A stretch of 51,771 nt of DNA from JBFELU01 sp041572755. GTDB lineage: Bacteria > Actinomycetota > Acidimicrobiia > Spongiisociales > UBA11373. The notes beneath the pieces are model-generated. The model ran no database searches, had not been told where the DNA came from, and was given only the letters and a program-made list of their open reading frames with translations. Shown in pieces: positions 10,147 to 18,991 of this stretch. The stretch is from positions 1 through 51,771 of the forward strand of contig JBFFRY010000019.1 in NCBI GenBank assembly GCA_041572755.1, given 5' to 3'. The translations under genes and the position numbers were made by a program. Position 1 is the stretch's first letter. Every line of letters begins with the position of its first letter.

Positions 10147-10891
10147 GGCGCACGGGCCTCCCGGTGGCCCGGAAGTACCCCACGTTGCGGCATCGGGTCG
10201 GCCCGACCCACCACTCCGTCGCCTGCGGCTGGTGGATGTCGCCGAAGTAATGGAACGGGGGCCGGAACCGCTCCAGGTAGTCGAGCACGGCTTGGGAATG
10301 CTTGGCGAACCCGGCCACCACATCCGTTGCCAACTGGGGAACCGCCGGCGCGGCATGTGTGCAGAGGATGTCGACCGGACCGAGCCGCTCCAGCTTCACC
10401 GCCAGGTCACCCTCGGAGACCTCGCCGGGCCCGCCGGTCGAGACGATGGCACCACCGACGAAACCGACCCGAACTCCCTCGATCTCGACCACCTCGCCGT
10501 CGACGAATCGGGCACCGTCGGGCAGCACCTCGGCCAGGAGATCGGGCCGGTCGACGTTGCCGTAGGTGACGTAGGCCTCGGCTCCCTCCAGGGCCCGGCG
10601 CGTCTCGAGGTACGAGGCCTCGACCAGCGCGTTGAACCCAGCCCGAAGATCCTCCCGGCTTTCCGCCCCGGCCCGCCGCCACTCGGCACGGGCCTCCTCG
10701 AGATCCCCCCGGGCCCGGAGGCGGGCCACCCGGGCCACCATCTCCTTCCCGAAGAGCTCGGCCAGGATCCCATCCATGGTCCGGTAATCCACGAGATTGA
10801 GGAGATCCCCCAGCACCAGGAGCGGCTCCCCCATGCCCGCCACCCTGGCCAACGCCTCGTTGGCGCCGTGCACATCGGAGACCAGCAGCAT
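10139..10891 (-). CDS. Calcineurin-like metallophosphoesterase
   Basis: A 250-residue protein with the full metal-ligand set of the family in order: LLVSDVHGAN (DxH), LLVLGDLLNLV (GD), VTYGNVDRP (GNxD), ILCTHAAPAVP (TH) and YFGDIHQPQ (GDxH). A helical insertion (about 45-105) sits between the GD and GNxD motifs. The substrate cannot be told. The ATG overlaps the QueG stop by one base, and the product of the next gene overlaps its end, so QueG, phosphoesterase and methyltransferase are one translational unit. Confidence 0.8.
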   Translation of the reverse strand: MLLVSDVHGANEALARVAGMGEPLLVLGDLLNLVDYRTMDGILAELFGKEMVARVARLRARGDLEEARAEWRRAGAESREDLRAGFNALVEASYLETRRALEGAEAYVTYGNVDRPDLLAEVLPDGARFVDGEVVEIEGVRVGFVGGAIVSTGGPGEVSEGDLAVKLERLGPVDILCTHAAPAVPQLATDVVAGFAKHSQAVLDYLERFRPPFHYFGDIHQPQATEWWVGPTRCRNVGYFRATGRPVRHA

Positions 10892-11976
10892 CAGCGCAGG
10901 GTACCGAGCGCCCGGGTGATCTCGGCGACCGCATCGTGGTCGGTCTCAGTCGCCAACGCCGATTCGAGGGCGGACTCGGCTCCCGGACCGCCGAGACGCC
11001 CCAGGGCCCATGCGGCATGGGCCCGAAGCAGGGGGTCCGGGTCGGTGAGGAAGCCGGCCGCCACCGCCACCGCATCGGGACCGCCGCTGTTGCCCAGCGC
11101 CACCAGCGCATTGCGGCGCAGGTACCGGGCGCGCCGTCCGGGTATGTAGAAGTGGGCAAACCGTCGGAGCAGCTCCTCGTCACTCGCCGACAACACCTCG
11201 ACCAGGTCGACGCGGCCGGCCGGCGCACACTGTTCGAGCACCCGACGGCCGGGCGGACAGGCATCGAGGCAGTCGTCGCATCCGTAGAACCGGTCGGCAA
11301 CGGCGGCCCGGAACTCCGTCGGGATCGGCCCCGAAGCCTGGAGGAGGTGCGCCAGACATCGGCGGGCATCGAGGATGCCGTCTTCGAGCGCCCCCGTGGG
11401 GCAGGCGGGGAGGCATGCGGTGCAGGTCCCACAGTCTCGGCGCATCGGCTCGGTCACCGCGAGCCGGGCGTCGGTCACCACCGAGCCGAGCAGGAGCCAC
11501 GGCCCGATTCGGGGAGCCAGCGCCATGGTCGAGCGGCCCCACCACGCCACACCGGCGCGCACCGCTGCGGCCCGATCGACGAGACGATGGTCATCGACGA
11601 GGACGAGGCCGCGATGTCCCGCCCCGGCGAGCACCGCCGCCAACCGGTCGAGACCCGCCCGGAGGGGGCGGTAGTGGTCCTCGGTGGCAAAACGGGCGAT
11701 CCGCCCCGTCCCCGGCTGAGGAGGACCGGGATCTCCGGCGGCGGGCACGTACCCGTGGGCGACGGTGATGATCCGCTCTGCCCAGGGTGCACTGCCCCGC
11801 ACATCGGTGGCCGTCACCGGATCCCGGTAGGTGAAACGTCCCGCCACCGCCGACCCGGCCTCGAGGCGACGCTCCATCTCGGCCCGGACCGCCCCGAACG
11901 GCTCGACCGTGGCTATCCCAAACCCCGTCAACCCGCCTTGCTCGGCGGTGTGACGCAAACGCCTCTCGAGATCCAC
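10891..11976 (-). CDS. queG: Epoxyqueuosine reductase QueG-like protein
   Basis: A 361-residue protein of the family that reduces epoxyqueuosine to queuosine in tRNA, using cobalamin and two [4Fe-4S] clusters. The QueG core (AGVAWWGRSTMAL ... WLLLGSVVTD) is followed by two ferredoxin-type clusters: DCGTCTACLPACPTGAL with CLAH, then FYGCDDCLDACPPGRRV. A HEAT-like helical tail (RRNALVALGNSGGPDAVAVA) ends the protein, as in the longer QueG forms. The GTG at 11976 is my start choice, although no strong ribosome-binding site is visible. No other queuosine genes lie in the window. Confidence 0.85.
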   Translation of the reverse strand: MDLERRLRHTAEQGGLTGFGIATVEPFGAVRAEMERRLEAGSAVAGRFTYRDPVTATDVRGSAPWAERIITVAHGYVPAAGDPGPPQPGTGRIARFATEDHYRPLRAGLDRLAAVLAGAGHRGLVLVDDHRLVDRAAAVRAGVAWWGRSTMALAPRIGPWLLLGSVVTDARLAVTEPMRRDCGTCTACLPACPTGALEDGILDARRCLAHLLQASGPIPTEFRAAVADRFYGCDDCLDACPPGRRVLEQCAPAGRVDLVEVLSASDEELLRRFAHFYIPGRRARYLRRNALVALGNSGGPDAVAVAAGFLTDPDPLLRAHAAWALGRLGGPGAESALESALATETDHDAVAEITRALGTLR

Positions 11977-12010
11977 CCGGTCAGGGTAGGGGGAGGCCCG
12001 GCACTGAATC

Positions 12011-12202
12011 TCAGCCGTCGGCGGTCCGGGGCAGCAGGCGGAGCTCCGGCACGAGTCCGACATCGGCGAGGATCTCGAGGGCCTCGACCTGATCCTCATC
12101 GACCTCGAGGGGGCCGGCCACATCGCGCAGCAGATGGGTGACGACGCAATCGCGGCAGGCTTCCGTCTCGTGCATGGCACAGTCGTCGCAATCGATCCTC
12201 AT
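12011..12202 (-). CDS. Mini-protein with two CxxC motifs, function unknown
   Basis: A 63-residue protein: RIDCDDCAMHETEACRDCVV at residues 2-21 puts four Cys in two CxxC pairs (C5/C8 and C16/C19), suiting a zinc or iron-sulfur site. The rest is acidic and helical (VDEDQVEALEILADVG). ATG at 12202 has GGAG seven bases upstream; a GTG one codon before is also possible. It lies 34 bases upstream of queG on the same strand and may be cotranscribed with it. I recall similar short proteins in actinobacteria but no assigned function. Confidence 0.6.
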   Translation of the reverse strand: MRIDCDDCAMHETEACRDCVVTHLLRDVAGPLEVDEDQVEALEILADVGLVPELRLLPRTADG

Positions 12203-12286
12203 CACCGCTCTCCGTTCCCTGGTCGGTATCGGTCCGCCGTCGTCGTAGTGACACGGTACGAACCGGCTGTGACAGATTTCGCGGTC

Positions 12287-13528
12287 TCAGCGGCGGCGAG
12301 CCCAATCGACTAGCGCCTCCGACCACAGGGCCAGGGCCCCGTGACGCTCCGCAGTCTCACGAACCTCGCGATCGCTGCTCACCACCACGAGCCTCCCCTC
12401 GAGCTCGGCGGCGAGTGCGGCGATCTCATCGTCGGCGGTGGTGTCGCCGGCCGCGAACCTGACATCGATCGCCTGGCCGAAGCGCCGGCTCGGGGCCGGA
12501 TCATCGCTCGAGTCGTAGATCACGACCACCCGGAGGCGCCCGGCCCCGACCCGGCCGACCTGCTCCAGGATCGGTTCGAGCCGCCGGCGGGCCTCGACCG
12601 GACTCCCGGCTCCCGCCAGGGCAAAGGCGACGTTGTAACCGTCCACGAGCAGCGTCGTCGGTTCCCGGTGACGCACCAACCACGCCACCGCCTCTGCAGA
12701 GTCCGGCCCGACCCCGGCAGGGAGCCCGAAGGCTCCGGCTTCGTCGGGATCACCCGGCACCCCGACGTCCTCCGGCAGAGAAGGGGGACGAGCCATCAAG
12801 GACATCTCGTCGATCCGAGCGGCCAATTCGACCGGGTCCTCGCTGCCCCACGATGGCCGGAGCGCCGCTTCGGCCACCCTCGACTCGGCGGCGGCCCGAG
12901 CCCGGCGCTCGCTGCGGAGCTCCTCACGGAGCCGCCCCACGGTTCGCTCCTCCTCCTCCAGCGCCGTCTCGAGTGTGGAAAGCAGGCCCCGCAGCCGATT
13001 CGTCTCCTCGCGGTCACCGCCCCGCGCCTTGGCCTCGGCTGCGGCGGCACCGCGCCGCTCCCGCCGCAACTCCTCGATCTCCGACCGCAACTGCTGCTCC
13101 CGGTCGGCGGCCGCTCGCTTCTCCTGCTTGATACGGGCTCGAAGCCGATCGCGCTCGTCGCGCAACTTGTCGTGCTCCACTTCCTTTCGGTCACCGGCGT
13201 CGGACGCCGCGTCCGCCCCCTCGACGATGGCGGTTTCGATCACCCTGAGTTCCCAGCCCTCGGGCCGCTCGAGGAAGAGGGTGGCGGCTCCCTCCCGACC
13301 CCCGGCGTCGGCGTCCGCCTCCGGCCACGCCTCGAGCGCTTTCTGGCGCAACCACTCATACCGCTCCAGGGCCCGCAGCAACGACCTGGCGAGCGGCGGC
13401 GTGAGCCGCCCGCTGTGGGCTGCGACACGTCTCAGGTCGCCGGGCACCTGATCGGCGTCGAGATCGCGCAAGGAACGGCGCGCCGCCTCCAGAGCGGGTC
13501 CCAGCAAGGCGGGCAACGACATCGTCAT
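12287..13528 (-). CDS. NYN (PIN-like) domain protein with long coiled coil
   Basis: A 413-residue protein. An N-terminal helical region (1-105) is followed by a highly charged coiled coil (about 112-222, rich in Glu, Arg and Lys). The C-terminal NYN domain (about 290-413) shows LLVDGYNVAFALAG with Asp296, an acidic pair in TTADDEIAALA (366-367) and VVVSSDREVRETA (S385, D386). Those are the usual metal-binding acidic residues of PIN/NYN ribonucleases, so RNA processing or decay is likely. A -10-like CATAAT lies seven bases before the ATG (13536-13541), so a leaderless transcript is possible; the gene diverges from the M1 peptidase. Confidence 0.78.
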   Translation of the reverse strand: MTMSLPALLGPALEAARRSLRDLDADQVPGDLRRVAAHSGRLTPPLARSLLRALERYEWLRQKALEAWPEADADAGGREGAATLFLERPEGWELRVIETAIVEGADAASDAGDRKEVEHDKLRDERDRLRARIKQEKRAAADREQQLRSEIEELRRERRGAAAAEAKARGGDREETNRLRGLLSTLETALEEEERTVGRLREELRSERRARAAAESRVAEAALRPSWGSEDPVELAARIDEMSLMARPPSLPEDVGVPGDPDEAGAFGLPAGVGPDSAEAVAWLVRHREPTTLLVDGYNVAFALAGAGSPVEARRRLEPILEQVGRVGAGRLRVVVIYDSSDDPAPSRRFGQAIDVRFAAGDTTADDEIAALAAELEGRLVVVSSDREVRETAERHGALALWSEALVDWARRR

Positions 13529-13565
13529 GCCCCCGATTATGGGCCGGACAGCCCCCGAAGGCGCC

Positions 13566-13571
13566 TACCCT
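13566..13571 (+). promoter_or_regulatory. -10 box for leaderless M1 peptidase transcript
   Basis: TACCCT eight bases before the ATG at 13580, with no Shine-Dalgarno sequence between. The spacing would put the transcription start at or near the A of ATG. Confidence 0.5.
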
Positions 13572-13579
13572 GACCGCCG

Positions 13580-15097
13580 ATGCAGCGCCTCTCCCTCCTG
13601 GTAGCCGTTGCCGTGACGGCTGCGGCGTGCAGCGCCTCGACATCCGGCACCACGTCGCTCCCCGAGCCGGCGACGACCCTCGACCCCACAACCACCTCAC
13701 CTCCGGCCACCACGACCGCCCCGCCGACGACGGGCACCACCACCGAGCCGGCACTCACCGCAACGACCGCGACTCCGCCGCCGACCGGCTCCCCCGGAGC
13801 GTCGGGTCTCGGCGACCGCTACTTCCCCGGCACGGGAAACGGCGGCTACGACGTCGACCACTACCACCTCGACCTCGTCATCGATCCCACCGAGAACCTG
13901 CTGGAAGGAACAGTCTCGATCGAAGCGACGGCGACGCAGGACCTCTCCGCGTTCAACCTGGACCTCGTCGGTCTCCGAGTCACCGAGGTCTCGGTCGACG
14001 GCGCCGAGACCCCATTCACCCGTGCCGGCGACGAACTCACCGTCGTCCCGCCGGCCGTCGTCCCCGGAGGCGAGGGGTTCACCGTTTCCGTCACCTACGC
14101 CGGACGGCCCGAGCCGATCTTCCTCGAGAGCGCCGGCATCCAAATGGGGTGGTTCCGCGGCCCCGACGGGATCTACGTTGCCGCCGAACCGGTGTCGGCC
14201 CGCACCTGGTTCCCGGCCAACGATCATCCCAGTGACAAGGCCACCTTCACCTTCCGCCTCACCGCGCCGAATCCCTTCGAGGCCATCGCCACCGGGCGGC
14301 TCGTCGAGACGTTGGAGGGCGAGGCCACGACCACCTTCGTCTGGGAGATGGCCGAACCCATGGCCACCTATCTCGCCAGCGTCGCCGTGGGCGAATTCCG
14401 CCGTATCGAGCGGTCCGGACCGGGCGGCCTGTTGATCCGCGACTATGTTCCCGAGGACCTCGGCGGCGACCTGCCCGCCGGCCTCCTGGCCGTCGACGGG
14501 ATGATCCCCTTCTTCGAAGAGCGCTTTGGGCCCTATCCCTTCGACGTCTACGGACACCTGATCACCGAGGGCTTTCCCACGGCACTCGAGAATCAGACCC
14601 TGAGCCTGCTGGGCCGCTTCCTCCTGCAGGATCCCGATCTCGAGTTCTTCGTCGTGCATGAGCTGGCCCATCAGTGGTTCGGCAACAGCGTCACGCCGGC
14701 GGCGTGGGAGCACATCTGGCTCAACGAAGGGTTCGCCACCTTCGCCGAATACCTCTGGATCGAGCACCTCTACGGGGAACCCGCAATGCTCCAAGAGATC
14801 CGCGGGGATCATGCCTGGCTGCGGTCGAGGGCCCACGCTCCCCCCGGTGACCCCGGGGTGGCCCGCCTCTTCGGATCCAGCGTCTACCTGAGGGGCGGGC
14901 TCACCTTGCACGCCCTGCGGGTCGACCTCGGGGACGCGGCCTTCTTCGAGGCGCTCCGCACCTATGCCGACCGTTACGCCTACGCCACCGCGTCGACCGC
15001 CGACTTCATCACGACGGTCGAGGAGGTCTCGGGTCGCGACCTCGCCGGGTTCTTCGATGCATGGCTTCTCGGGGACGGCATTCCGGACCTCCCCTGA
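13580..15097 (+). CDS. M1-family zinc metallopeptidase, lipoprotein
   Basis: A 505-residue aminopeptidase N-like protein. The lipoprotein signal VAVTAAACSAS places the lipidated Cys at residue 17, so it is anchored outside the membrane. A Thr/Pro-rich linker (about 18-75) leads to the M1 beta domain. The catalytic domain has the substrate-binding TALENQT (334-340; the GxMEN-like motif with Leu for Met), HELAHQWFG (zinc ligands H360 and H364, base E361) and LNEGFATFAEYL (zinc ligand E383). The protein ends soon after the catalytic domain and lacks the large C-terminal helical domain of PepN. It probably digests peptides at the cell surface. Confidence 0.9.
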   Translation: MQRLSLLVAVAVTAAACSASTSGTTSLPEPATTLDPTTTSPPATTTAPPTTGTTTEPALTATTATPPPTGSPGASGLGDRYFPGTGNGGYDVDHYHLDLVIDPTENLLEGTVSIEATATQDLSAFNLDLVGLRVTEVSVDGAETPFTRAGDELTVVPPAVVPGGEGFTVSVTYAGRPEPIFLESAGIQMGWFRGPDGIYVAAEPVSARTWFPANDHPSDKATFTFRLTAPNPFEAIATGRLVETLEGEATTTFVWEMAEPMATYLASVAVGEFRRIERSGPGGLLIRDYVPEDLGGDLPAGLLAVDGMIPFFEERFGPYPFDVYGHLITEGFPTALENQTLSLLGRFLLQDPDLEFFVVHELAHQWFGNSVTPAAWEHIWLNEGFATFAEYLWIEHLYGEPAMLQEIRGDHAWLRSRAHAPPGDPGVARLFGSSVYLRGGLTLHALRVDLGDAAFFEALRTYADRYAYATASTADFITTVEEVSGRDLAGFFDAWLLGDGIPDLP

Positions 15098-15132
15098 GGC
15101 GGTACGCTGCGGGGCCGGCGAGCGAGGATGCG

Positions 15133-16584
15133 ATGGCGGGCACGGCAGACATCGGCCTGATCGGACTGGCGGTCATGGGGCAGAACCTGGCACTCAACAT
15201 GAGTGACCACGGGTTCACCGTGGCCGTCTACAACCGCACCCCGGGCCGGACCGAAGAGTTCGTGAGTGGGTCCGCCGCCGATGCCGACATCGTCGGGGCG
15301 TACTCGCTGGAGGAACTCGTCGGTTGGCTGGCACCGCCCCGCCGGGTGTTGCTCTTGGTCAAGGCCGGTCCCGCCGTCGACACCGTCATCGCCGAGCTGA
15401 TCGAGCACCTGGAACCCGGCGATGTGATCATCGACGGGGGCAACTCGCACTACCAGGACACCATTCGCCGCGCCCGGGACCTCGAGGCGCGCGGCTTCCA
15501 CTTCATCGGAGCCGGCATCTCGGGGGGCGAAGAGGGCGCCCGCCACGGGCCCTCGATCATGCCGGGCGGCTCTCCCCAGGCGTGGCGGGCGGTTCGCGAC
15601 GTGCTCCAGGCGGTCGCCGCCCGAGTCGCCGACGGAACCCCATGCTGCGATTGGGTGGGCCCGGACGGTGCCGGCCACTACGTGAAGATGGTGCACAACG
15701 GGATCGAATACGGCGACATGCAGCTGATCGCCGAGGCCTACGACGTGATGCATCGCGGCCTCGGGATGAGCCATGGGGAGATGGCCGACGTGTTCGGCGA
15801 CTGGAATCGCGGCCGCCTCAACAGCTACCTCATCGAGATCACGGCCGAGATCATGCGTCGCACCGAGGATGACCGGCCCCTGGTGGAGTCGATCCTCGAT
15901 GCCGCCGGGCAGAAGGGGACCGGCCGCTGGACGGCGGTGGCGGCGCTCGAAACGGGCGTCCCGATGACGATGGTGACGGAGGCGGTGTTCGCCCGCGTCC
16001 TCTCGTCGCTGAAGGACCAGCGGGTGACGGCATCCGACGTCCTCGGCGGCCCGCCGGCCACCTTCGCCGGTGAAACCGGCGCAGCGGTCACCGACCTCGA
16101 GCAGGCCCTCTATGCCTCGAAGATCGTGTCCTACGCACAGGGCTTCATGCTCATGCGGGAGGCATCCGGCGAGCACGACTGGGATCTCGACTACGGGGCC
16201 ATCGCCCTGCTGTGGCGGGAAGGTTGCATCATTCGTGCCGCATTCCTCGACGAGATTCGAGAGGCCTACGCACGTGATCCCGGATTGGCGAACCTCCTCC
16301 TCGACCCCTACTTCGCCACCGCCGTCGACCAGGCGCAGGACGGGTGGCGCCGCATCGTGGCCGGCGCCGTCTCGGCGGGGATCCCGGTTCCCGCCGCCTC
16401 CGCCGCCCTCACGTTCTTCGACGGCTACCGGAGCGCTCGCCTCCCCGCCAACCTCATCCAGGCGCAACGCGACTACTTCGGGGCCCATACCTACGAGCGG
16501 ATCGATCGCCCGCGGGGCATCTTCTTTCACACCGACTGGGCCGACACCGGGGGCTCGGTCTCCTCGGGGAGCTACGAGGCGTGA
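15133..16584 (+). CDS. gnd: 6-phosphogluconate dehydrogenase, decarboxylating
   Basis: A 483-residue enzyme, of the usual family length, converting 6-phosphogluconate to ribulose 5-phosphate with NADP reduction. The N-terminal Rossmann motif is IGLIGLAVMGQNLALNMSDH. The substrate-binding loop is GAGISGGEEGARHGPSIMPG, and the catalytic region is GAGHYVKMVHNGIEYGDMQL with the conserved Lys and His-Asn. The ATG at 15133 is preceded by GAGG and gives a start matching the family; a longer reading from 15061 would overlap the peptidase. A TACGCT -10-like box lies at 15103-15108. Its stop overlaps the zwf start (GTGA). Confidence 0.95.
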   Translation: MAGTADIGLIGLAVMGQNLALNMSDHGFTVAVYNRTPGRTEEFVSGSAADADIVGAYSLEELVGWLAPPRRVLLLVKAGPAVDTVIAELIEHLEPGDVIIDGGNSHYQDTIRRARDLEARGFHFIGAGISGGEEGARHGPSIMPGGSPQAWRAVRDVLQAVAARVADGTPCCDWVGPDGAGHYVKMVHNGIEYGDMQLIAEAYDVMHRGLGMSHGEMADVFGDWNRGRLNSYLIEITAEIMRRTEDDRPLVESILDAAGQKGTGRWTAVAALETGVPMTMVTEAVFARVLSSLKDQRVTASDVLGGPPATFAGETGAAVTDLEQALYASKIVSYAQGFMLMREASGEHDWDLDYGAIALLWREGCIIRAAFLDEIREAYARDPGLANLLLDPYFATAVDQAQDGWRRIVAGAVSAGIPVPAASAALTFFDGYRSARLPANLIQAQRDYFGAHTYERIDRPRGIFFHTDWADTGGSVSSGSYEA

Positions 16585-18023
16585 CCAAACGGGCGCTCGA
16601 TGCCCAACTCTTCGTGATCATCGGCGCCACCGGTGACCTCACCCGCCGCAAGCTGCTCCCGGCGCTGTTCCATCTGGTGAGCGAATCCCACCGCCCGATC
16701 GCCGTCCTCGGAGCCGCCACCAAGGACCTCGGCGATTCCGGCTTTCGGGAGACCGCCCGCGTTGCGCTGCTGGACGCGGGCTTCGACGAACCCCGCGTCC
16801 GCTCCTGGTGCGATGAGCGAGTGCACTACCACCGTCTCGATCGCGATGGCGGCTACGGGCCGCTGGCGGACCGGATCGCCACACTGGAGCGCGAGCACGG
16901 CCTGAGCGGCAACCGGGTCTTCTACCTGGCGCTGCCGCCCCCCGTCTTCCCGGGGGCCATCGCCGCACTCGGCGAGGCCGGTCTCTCCGGATCGGACGGC
17001 TGGACGAGGCTCGTCATCGAGAAGCCGTTCGGTCGCGATCTGGAGAGTGCCCGGACGCTCAACGAGGTGGTCCACCGCCACTTCGACGAATCCCAGGTGT
17101 ACCGGATCGACCACTACCTGGGGAAGGAGACCGTGCAGAACCTGCTGGTCTTCCGGTTCACCAACCCGATCTTCGAGGCGAACTGGAACCGAGACCGCAT
17201 CGATCGCATCGAGATCACCGTGGCCGAGTCGCTGGGTGTGGGGTCGCGAGGCGGGTACTACGACCACGCCGGAGCGGTGCGCGACATGATCCAGAGCCAC
17301 CTCGCCCAGGTGATGACGCTCGTAGCCATGGAGTCGCCGGCCTCGCTCGACGCCGATGCGATACGAACCGAGAAGATCAAGGTTCTCCGCTCGGTGCGTT
17401 CGATTCCGCTCCATGCGGTGCGGATCGGTCAATACACGGCCGGGACCACCGACACCGGGGAGGTACCCGACTACCGGTCCCTCGACGGCGTTGCCGGGGA
17501 TTCGAGCACACCCACCTTCGCTGCTCTCCGGCTCTACATCGACAACTGGCGCTGGCAGGGCGTCCCCTTCCTGCTCCGCACCGGAAAGGCGATGGCACGG
17601 CGTCTCACCCAGGTGGCCGTGGTCTTTCGGCCTCCCCCGGTCTGTCTCTTTCACGAATGCCCCGACGACTGCCTCGCCCACGGCGACGTCCTCACCCTCA
17701 CCCTGCAACCCGATGAGGGATTCCGCCTCCAGATCGAGGTCAAGGAGCCCGGCGAGTCGGGCGGCGTGCGCACGATCCAGCTCCACTTCGACTATGCCGA
17801 GGAGTTCGGCGAGATCCCCGAGGCGTACCACACGCTGCTGCGCGACGTGATGCAGGGGGATCAGACGCTGTTCGTCCACGCCGCCGAGGTCGAGGAGTCG
17901 TGGCGCCTCTTCACACCCGTGGTCGAAGCCGACCTCGACGTCGAGCCCTACCCTGCCGGGTCCTGGGGCCCGGAGGGCGCCGACGAGCTCCTCGGCGCCG
18001 CCCAATGGGCCACCGGGGATTAG
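16581..18023 (+). CDS. zwf: Glucose-6-phosphate 1-dehydrogenase
   Basis: A 480-residue NADP-linked enzyme for the first oxidative step of the pentose phosphate pathway. The Rossmann loop is IIGATGDLTRRKLLPALFHL, the substrate motif is YRIDHYLGKETVQNLL with the catalytic His and Lys, and VIEKPFGRDLESA is the usual pre-active-site motif. The start is the GTG overlapping the gnd stop, so gnd and zwf are translationally coupled. No opcA or pgl gene accompanies it here. Confidence 0.95.
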   Translation: MTKRALDAQLFVIIGATGDLTRRKLLPALFHLVSESHRPIAVLGAATKDLGDSGFRETARVALLDAGFDEPRVRSWCDERVHYHRLDRDGGYGPLADRIATLEREHGLSGNRVFYLALPPPVFPGAIAALGEAGLSGSDGWTRLVIEKPFGRDLESARTLNEVVHRHFDESQVYRIDHYLGKETVQNLLVFRFTNPIFEANWNRDRIDRIEITVAESLGVGSRGGYYDHAGAVRDMIQSHLAQVMTLVAMESPASLDADAIRTEKIKVLRSVRSIPLHAVRIGQYTAGTTDTGEVPDYRSLDGVAGDSSTPTFAALRLYIDNWRWQGVPFLLRTGKAMARRLTQVAVVFRPPPVCLFHECPDDCLAHGDVLTLTLQPDEGFRLQIEVKEPGESGGVRTIQLHFDYAEEFGEIPEAYHTLLRDVMQGDQTLFVHAAEVEESWRLFTPVVEADLDVEPYPAGSWGPEGADELLGAAQWATGD

Positions 18024-18031
18024 AGGGCTCC

Positions 18032-18982
18032 ATGTCGGCACGCGCCCTCACCAACGTGGGATCACACACGGCCGCCTACGGCCCCGTGGAATGGGGTCTC
18101 ACTCTCACCATCGGGATGATCTGGGGCTCGGCGTTTCTGTGGATCGCCATCGGGGTGGACGCACTGGCACCCGGCGTCGTCGCCCTGTTCCGGGTGATGC
18201 TGGGGGCGATCGCTCTGGCGGCCTTCCCCCGGGCCCGGCGCCGCATCGACCGGGCCGACTGGCTCCGCATCACCGCAGTGGCCGTCTTCGGTAACGCCGG
18301 TCCCGCGCTGCTCTATGCCTTCGCCGAGACGGAACTCGATTCGGCGGTGGCGGGGATGGTGACGAGCGGCGCCCCCCTCATGAGCCTGGTCATCGCCGCG
18401 CTGATGCTGCGCAGCCTTCCGGGGATCCGCCAGACCCTCGGCATCCTGCTCGGCTTCGCCGGCATCATCATGATGACCTTCCCGTCGCTGCGAGGGGAAG
18501 ACGCGGCACCGGTGGGAGTGGCCCTCGTCCTGATCGCAGTCTTCGGTTACGGAGTGAGCGGCAACCTTCTGGTACCCCTCCAGCAGCGCTACGGAGGTCC
18601 GGCGGTGACGATGTGGGCCCTGGCAATCTCGAGCATCCTGCTGGCGCCGCTCGGGATCGCCACGCTCGGGGACTCCGAGTTCGAGGTGGGAGCGGTGATG
18701 GCCGTCGTGATCCTGGGCGTGCTCGGCACCGGCATCGCCCGGTCGCTGGCGGCGACGTTGGCGGGCCGGGCGGGTGCACCTCGGATGGCCACCACGACCT
18801 ACCTGATTCCCGTGGTCGCCATCGTGTTGGGGGTCGTGTTCCGCGACGAGACCGTCGAGCCCATCGCCCTGGCCGGGGTGGCGGTGGTGCTGTCCGGCGC
18901 CTACCTCGCCACCAGAGCGATTCATGCCCCTCACCGAGCCCAGGAAGCGGTCATCGAACGAACCCCTCCGCACACGCGTTAA
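18032..18982 (+). CDS. DMT/EamA-family transporter
   Basis: A 316-residue inner-membrane protein with about ten hydrophobic segments arranged as two EamA repeats. The first begins TLTIGMIWGSAFLWIAIGVD, and the second, around residues 155-290, includes GVALVLIAVFGYGVSGNLLV and the final pairs TYLIPVVAIVLGVVFRDETV and LAGVAVVLSGAYLATRA. The family exports or exchanges small metabolites; the substrate is unknown. It lies eight bases after zwf and nine before pntAA. Confidence 0.85.
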   Translation: MSARALTNVGSHTAAYGPVEWGLTLTIGMIWGSAFLWIAIGVDALAPGVVALFRVMLGAIALAAFPRARRRIDRADWLRITAVAVFGNAGPALLYAFAETELDSAVAGMVTSGAPLMSLVIAALMLRSLPGIRQTLGILLGFAGIIMMTFPSLRGEDAAPVGVALVLIAVFGYGVSGNLLVPLQQRYGGPAVTMWALAISSILLAPLGIATLGDSEFEVGAVMAVVILGVLGTGIARSLAATLAGRAGAPRMATTTYLIPVVAIVLGVVFRDETVEPIALAGVAVVLSGAYLATRAIHAPHRAQEAVIERTPPHTR

Positions 18983-18985
18983 ATT
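18980..18985 (+). promoter_or_regulatory. -10 box for leaderless pntAA transcript
   Basis: TAAATT overlaps the stop codon of the preceding transporter gene and ends six bases before the ATG at 18992. No Shine-Dalgarno sequence lies between. Confidence 0.5.
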
Positions 18986-18991
18986 GCGGGC

